Assembly: GCF_031569985.1 (NCBI RefSeq)
Contig: NZ_JAMQKA010000001.1
Coordinates: 248,001 to 312,000, forward strand
From: JAMQKA01 sp031569985
GTDB lineage: Bacteria > Bacteroidota > Rhodothermia > Balneolales > Balneolaceae
Length of the DNA stretch: 64,000 bases
Direction of reading: 5' to 3'
Under the pieces are notes generated by a model. It had not been told where the DNA came from, made no database searches, and was given only the letters and a program-made list of their open reading frames with translations. Numbering within the stretch: the stretch's first letter is position 1; every line of letters starts with the position of its first letter. Below are positions 61,336-64,000 of the stretch, piece after piece. Made by a program: the position numbers and the translations under genes.

Positions 61336-62535
61336 ATGTCACAACCTGATCTTTTTACACCCTCGGTATTCTCGGTTTCAGAACTCACTGACGACATCAA
61401 AAGCCTGCTGGAAGGTAACTTCATAGATATCAAGGTGGAGGGAGAAATCAGTAATGCCAGCACCAGTGCCAACGGGCATACCTATTTTACGCTTAAGGAT
61501 GAAGACGCACAGCTCTCATGTGTCATTTGGCGAAGTACATCTCGCCGCATTGGTGGCGACCCGGTGGTTGATGGACAGCAAATTATTGCCCGGGGAGATA
61601 TACAGGTGTACCCGCCACATGGAAAATATCAGCTTATTGTGCAGTCCGTTGAGCAAGCGGGTGTTGGAGCGCTGCAGGAGGCATTTGAAAAGCTCAAAGC
61701 CAAACTCAAGGAAGAGGGACTGTTTGATGAAAAACACAAAAAGCCACTCCCGGAATTTCCTCGCAGAATTGGGGTAATCACTTCTGAAACGGGGGCTGCC
61801 TTTCATGACATCACAAACACGCTGGAGCGACGCTGGCCGGTAGCGGAAGTGCATCTGCATCACGCCAGCGTACAGGGCGTAAATGCCGCGCCGGAGCTGG
61901 TCAAGGCAATCAACTGGTTTTCGGAAGACCAGGATGTGGATGTGCTGATTGTTGGGCGGGGGGGTGGTTCACTGGAGGATCTTTGGCCTTTTAATGAAGA
62001 AGCGGTCGCCCGTGCTCTTTTCAACTGCAAAGTGCCAACCATCAGTGCTGTGGGACACGAGGTCGACTTCAGTATCTCCGATTTTGTGGCTGATGCCCGC
62101 GCCGCTACGCCTACCCAGGCTGCTATTGTTGCGACTCCGGATATCAACGAGTATCGCATGCTGGTGGATGACCTGGGCAGCAAGCTGGAAGAGTCGGTCT
62201 CTGGTCAGATTGACCAGCAAAAAGAGCAGGTTGAGCAGTTGGTGAGTTCCCATGCTCTGCTGGCCATTGAGGAGAAGGTCATAAATAACCACGAGAAAGT
62301 GAACAACTTGACGCAACGTCTTGACCACCGCAGCCAGATGCTCTTTATGAAAAAACGAGAGGAGCTCACCGATCTCACCTACCGGCTGGAGAGCAAGAAT
62401 CCCAACCTACCGCTTGAGCGAGGTTTTGCCCGCGTCTGGCAGGAGGGCAAATGGATCAAGCAGGCTTCGAATTTTGATATAGAGCAAGGTGCTGAACTGG
62501 AGTGGGAAGATGGGAAGTTGGATGTTGGAAGCTAG
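61336..62535 (+). CDS. xseA: Exodeoxyribonuclease VII large subunit
   Basis: The 399-residue protein has the OB-fold N-domain (VEGEISNASTSANGHTYFTLKDEDAQLSCV) and the catalytic domain with RIGVITSETGAAFHDI, RGGGSLEDLWPFNEE and GHEVDFSISDFVADARAATPTQAA. It degrades single-stranded DNA. The small-subunit gene xseB does not follow in the 100 bp before the next gene. Confidence 0.95.
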   Translation: MSQPDLFTPSVFSVSELTDDIKSLLEGNFIDIKVEGEISNASTSANGHTYFTLKDEDAQLSCVIWRSTSRRIGGDPVVDGQQIIARGDIQVYPPHGKYQLIVQSVEQAGVGALQEAFEKLKAKLKEEGLFDEKHKKPLPEFPRRIGVITSETGAAFHDITNTLERRWPVAEVHLHHASVQGVNAAPELVKAINWFSEDQDVDVLIVGRGGGSLEDLWPFNEEAVARALFNCKVPTISAVGHEVDFSISDFVADARAATPTQAAIVATPDINEYRMLVDDLGSKLEESVSGQIDQQKEQVEQLVSSHALLAIEEKVINNHEKVNNLTQRLDHRSQMLFMKKREELTDLTYRLESKNPNLPLERGFARVWQEGKWIKQASNFDIEQGAELEWEDGKLDVGS

Positions 62536-62634
62536 AGCCTGGACGATGGGAACCAAGCTCTAGCAGATTCATATATGAAAAAACCAATTGCTGACAATAA
62601 TTGGATTGGTCAAGAATGCAATACTTCTGTCAGC

Positions 62635-63789
62635 TCATTCTTCAGAATGCCAGCTCATCTGGGTGGGATAGCACCCCAGAATTTTGAGGGAACTCGCTTT
62701 GTCTTTTATTTTTTTTACTGCATCTCCCACCTTGGGGCTGTCGATATTCCCTTCGATATCCAGGTAAAACTGGTATTTCCACGGCTCGTTGGGTTTGGGG
62801 CGTGATTCGAGCTTCACCATGTTGATACCACGGTCGGCCAACACATTCAGGCAGCGAACGAGGTCGCCCTGCTGGTGACCAGTGACGAGCAACATAGAAG
62901 TTTTGCATGAGATCTGTGGATCGCAGTGAATAGGATCAGGCGCTACCACCACAAAACGAGTAAAATTTTCTTTCTGGTTGGCAATATCCCGCTCCAGGAT
63001 GTTGAGGCCGTAGAGGTCTGCAGCATGTGCCCCGGCAATAGCCGCCTGCGAAAGATCACCATCTTCTACCACCTTTTTGGCCGCCATCGCAGTATCGATA
63101 TACGATTCCACCTTCGTTCGGTGCAATTTCGCCAAAAAGTTACTGCATTGTGCTATCGCTTGTGGGTGCGACATGATCCGGCGAATGCGGTCAATCGGGA
63201 TCTGCTCCAGCGCCAGCAGACAGTGAATAATCCGAATCACTTCCTCCCCTACAATATAAAGGTTATCTTCTCCAAGGATATCATAGGTTTCGTTGATAGA
63301 GCCTGCCGTTGTATTCTCAATTGGCAGAATAGCATAATCATGCTCCCCTTCCATCACCGAATCGGCCGCCTGCTTAAAGGTATCATACCCGTAACAATTG
63401 ACTTCGGTATAGCGCTCCTCGAAATGACGAAAAGCAGCCTGGTGACTAAAGGCCCCTTCCGTGCCCTGGTAGGAAACAGAAACACTTTTCTGCTTATTTT
63501 TCACATTCTGATGATCTACCAGCGAATGGGTCTGAAAACGTACAGAGTGATCCAGAATATCACGATACAGCTGCTCGGCAAAATAGCGATCCAGTCCATA
63601 CTCGCGGGCAAGCTTGGTAATACGCTTCAACAGCTCTTCTTCTCTTTCATGATCACGGATGGCCCCCTGCTCCTCAATTTTAAGAGAGGAAACCTGCTGA
63701 ATCACCTGCTGACGCTCGGCCAGTGATTCAATGATATTCTTATCGATCCGGTCAAGTGCATCCCGGATTTGTTTTAGCTTTTCGTCCAT
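62635..63789 (-). CDS. pheA: Bifunctional chorismate mutase/prephenate dehydratase
   Basis: The 384-residue P-protein has an N-terminal AroQ helix bundle (DEKLKQIRDALDRIDKNIIESLAERQQV, about 1-90). A prephenate dehydratase domain follows (VSYQGTEGAFSHQAAFRHF; LPIENTTAGSINETYDIL; TRFVVVA) and then an ACT domain (MLLVTGHQQGDLVRCLNVLADRGINMVKLESRP). It makes phenylpyruvate and is likely feedback-controlled by phenylalanine. Confidence 0.95.
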   Translation of the reverse strand: MDEKLKQIRDALDRIDKNIIESLAERQQVIQQVSSLKIEEQGAIRDHEREEELLKRITKLAREYGLDRYFAEQLYRDILDHSVRFQTHSLVDHQNVKNKQKSVSVSYQGTEGAFSHQAAFRHFEERYTEVNCYGYDTFKQAADSVMEGEHDYAILPIENTTAGSINETYDILGEDNLYIVGEEVIRIIHCLLALEQIPIDRIRRIMSHPQAIAQCSNFLAKLHRTKVESYIDTAMAAKKVVEDGDLSQAAIAGAHAADLYGLNILERDIANQKENFTRFVVVAPDPIHCDPQISCKTSMLLVTGHQQGDLVRCLNVLADRGINMVKLESRPKPNEPWKYQFYLDIEGNIDSPKVGDAVKKIKDKASSLKILGCYPTQMSWHSEE

Positions 63790-63868
63790 TTCTTTATGTA
63801 AAGTGGGTACTGATTATCAAAATGAAGCGGAATATAAGAAGAGCAACGGAGAATTATGAACGGGATTG

Positions 63869-64000
63869 TTATCAGAGGCTGCTTATTTCTTCGGTACATG
63901 TCAAGGACTAACTGAAAGTATTGCGTATTACGTATTTCGTATTTGCTCCTGCCTTTTAACAACGACTCTACCAATACGCAATACTACAACCTCATCTACC
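63869..64000. repeat. Dispersed palindromic intergenic repeat, copy 2 (cut by window end)
   Basis: It starts TTATCAGAGGCTGCTTATTT at 63869. It has AGTATTGCGTATT (63917-63929) paired with the perfect complement AATACGCAATACT (63973-63985), and ATTACGTATTTCGTATT between them. The end ACAAC..CTCATC matches copy 1. It lies upstream of pheA and may continue past the window. Confidence 0.75.

Noticed and set aside
63774..63974. Minus-strand open frame of 66 codons upstream of pheA
   Set aside because: It lies in the dispersed palindromic repeat (RNTQY-like translation of repeat words) and overlaps the pheA start.

Overview
The window looks like a chromosomal piece of a marine or halophilic bacterium of the Balneolota/Rhodothermota-Bacteroidota group. 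The pointers are a SusC/SusD pair with a DUF3823 lipoprotein, a FecI/FecR regulatory pair, the Bacteroidota-type families TIGR02757 and DUF3109, DUF3857, a class I (DhnA-type) fructose-bisphosphate aldolase, S21, RpoN, and intergenic spacers rich in short palindromes. The genus cannot be fixed from sequence alone.

Region 1 (1-19480) looks like an accessory nutrient-acquisition region. On the minus strand an ECF sigma factor, a FecR anti-sigma factor, SusC, SusD, a DUF3823 lipoprotein, an S1-type sulfatase, a cupredoxin and a truncated FG-GAP protein form a polysaccharide-utilisation-like locus with no glycoside hydrolase in view. Upstream of it lies a five-gene operon: a tartrate/isopropylmalate-type dehydrogenase, a cyclase-family hydrolase and a four-carbon acid sugar kinase, coupled by two ATGA overlaps, followed by an MFS transporter and a Gfo/Idh/MocA oxidoreductase. 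Divergent from it are a class IIA fructose-bisphosphate aldolase and a GntR/FCD regulator. A perfect 18-bp inverted repeat sits in the divergent promoter region. I infer a sugar-acid route: oxidation, lactone or ring opening, phosphorylation, oxidative decarboxylation to DHAP, and entry into glycolysis through the aldolase. The region ends at a truncated tyrosine integrase beside tRNA-Pro(GGG), with short direct repeats between them, as expected for an old integration site.

Region 2 (19481-32508) carries housekeeping and stress genes. The minus strand has purF-engB-serA-mce, an MscS channel, an EgtD-type histidine methyltransferase and a flavodoxin-like reductase. The plus strand has a small membrane protein coupled to a mercuric-reductase-like flavoprotein. 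An ECF sigma/zinc anti-sigma pair follows on the minus strand, then a DUF3179 lipoprotein, an alpha/beta hydrolase and an SDR on the plus strand.

Region 3 (32509-36204) holds an AhpD-like protein, a strong terminator, five 22-bp tandem palindromic repeats, a Crp/Fnr regulator with an unclear start, a second SDR and a frameshifted isoprenylcysteine-methyltransferase-like membrane gene.

Region 4 (36205-64000) is mostly core: TIGR02757, rpsU, radA, a flippase-like protein, class I FBA, dusB, serS, Lrp, rpoN-DUF3109, dprA-obg, a DPP-IV peptidase, accD, tsaB, DUF3857, pyrC, xseA and pheA. Odd items are an AccD whose four zinc-ribbon cysteines are all replaced, a LtrA pseudogene with at least five frame changes, a TATCAGT tandem array abutting the tsaB start codon, and a dispersed palindromic repeat present twice.
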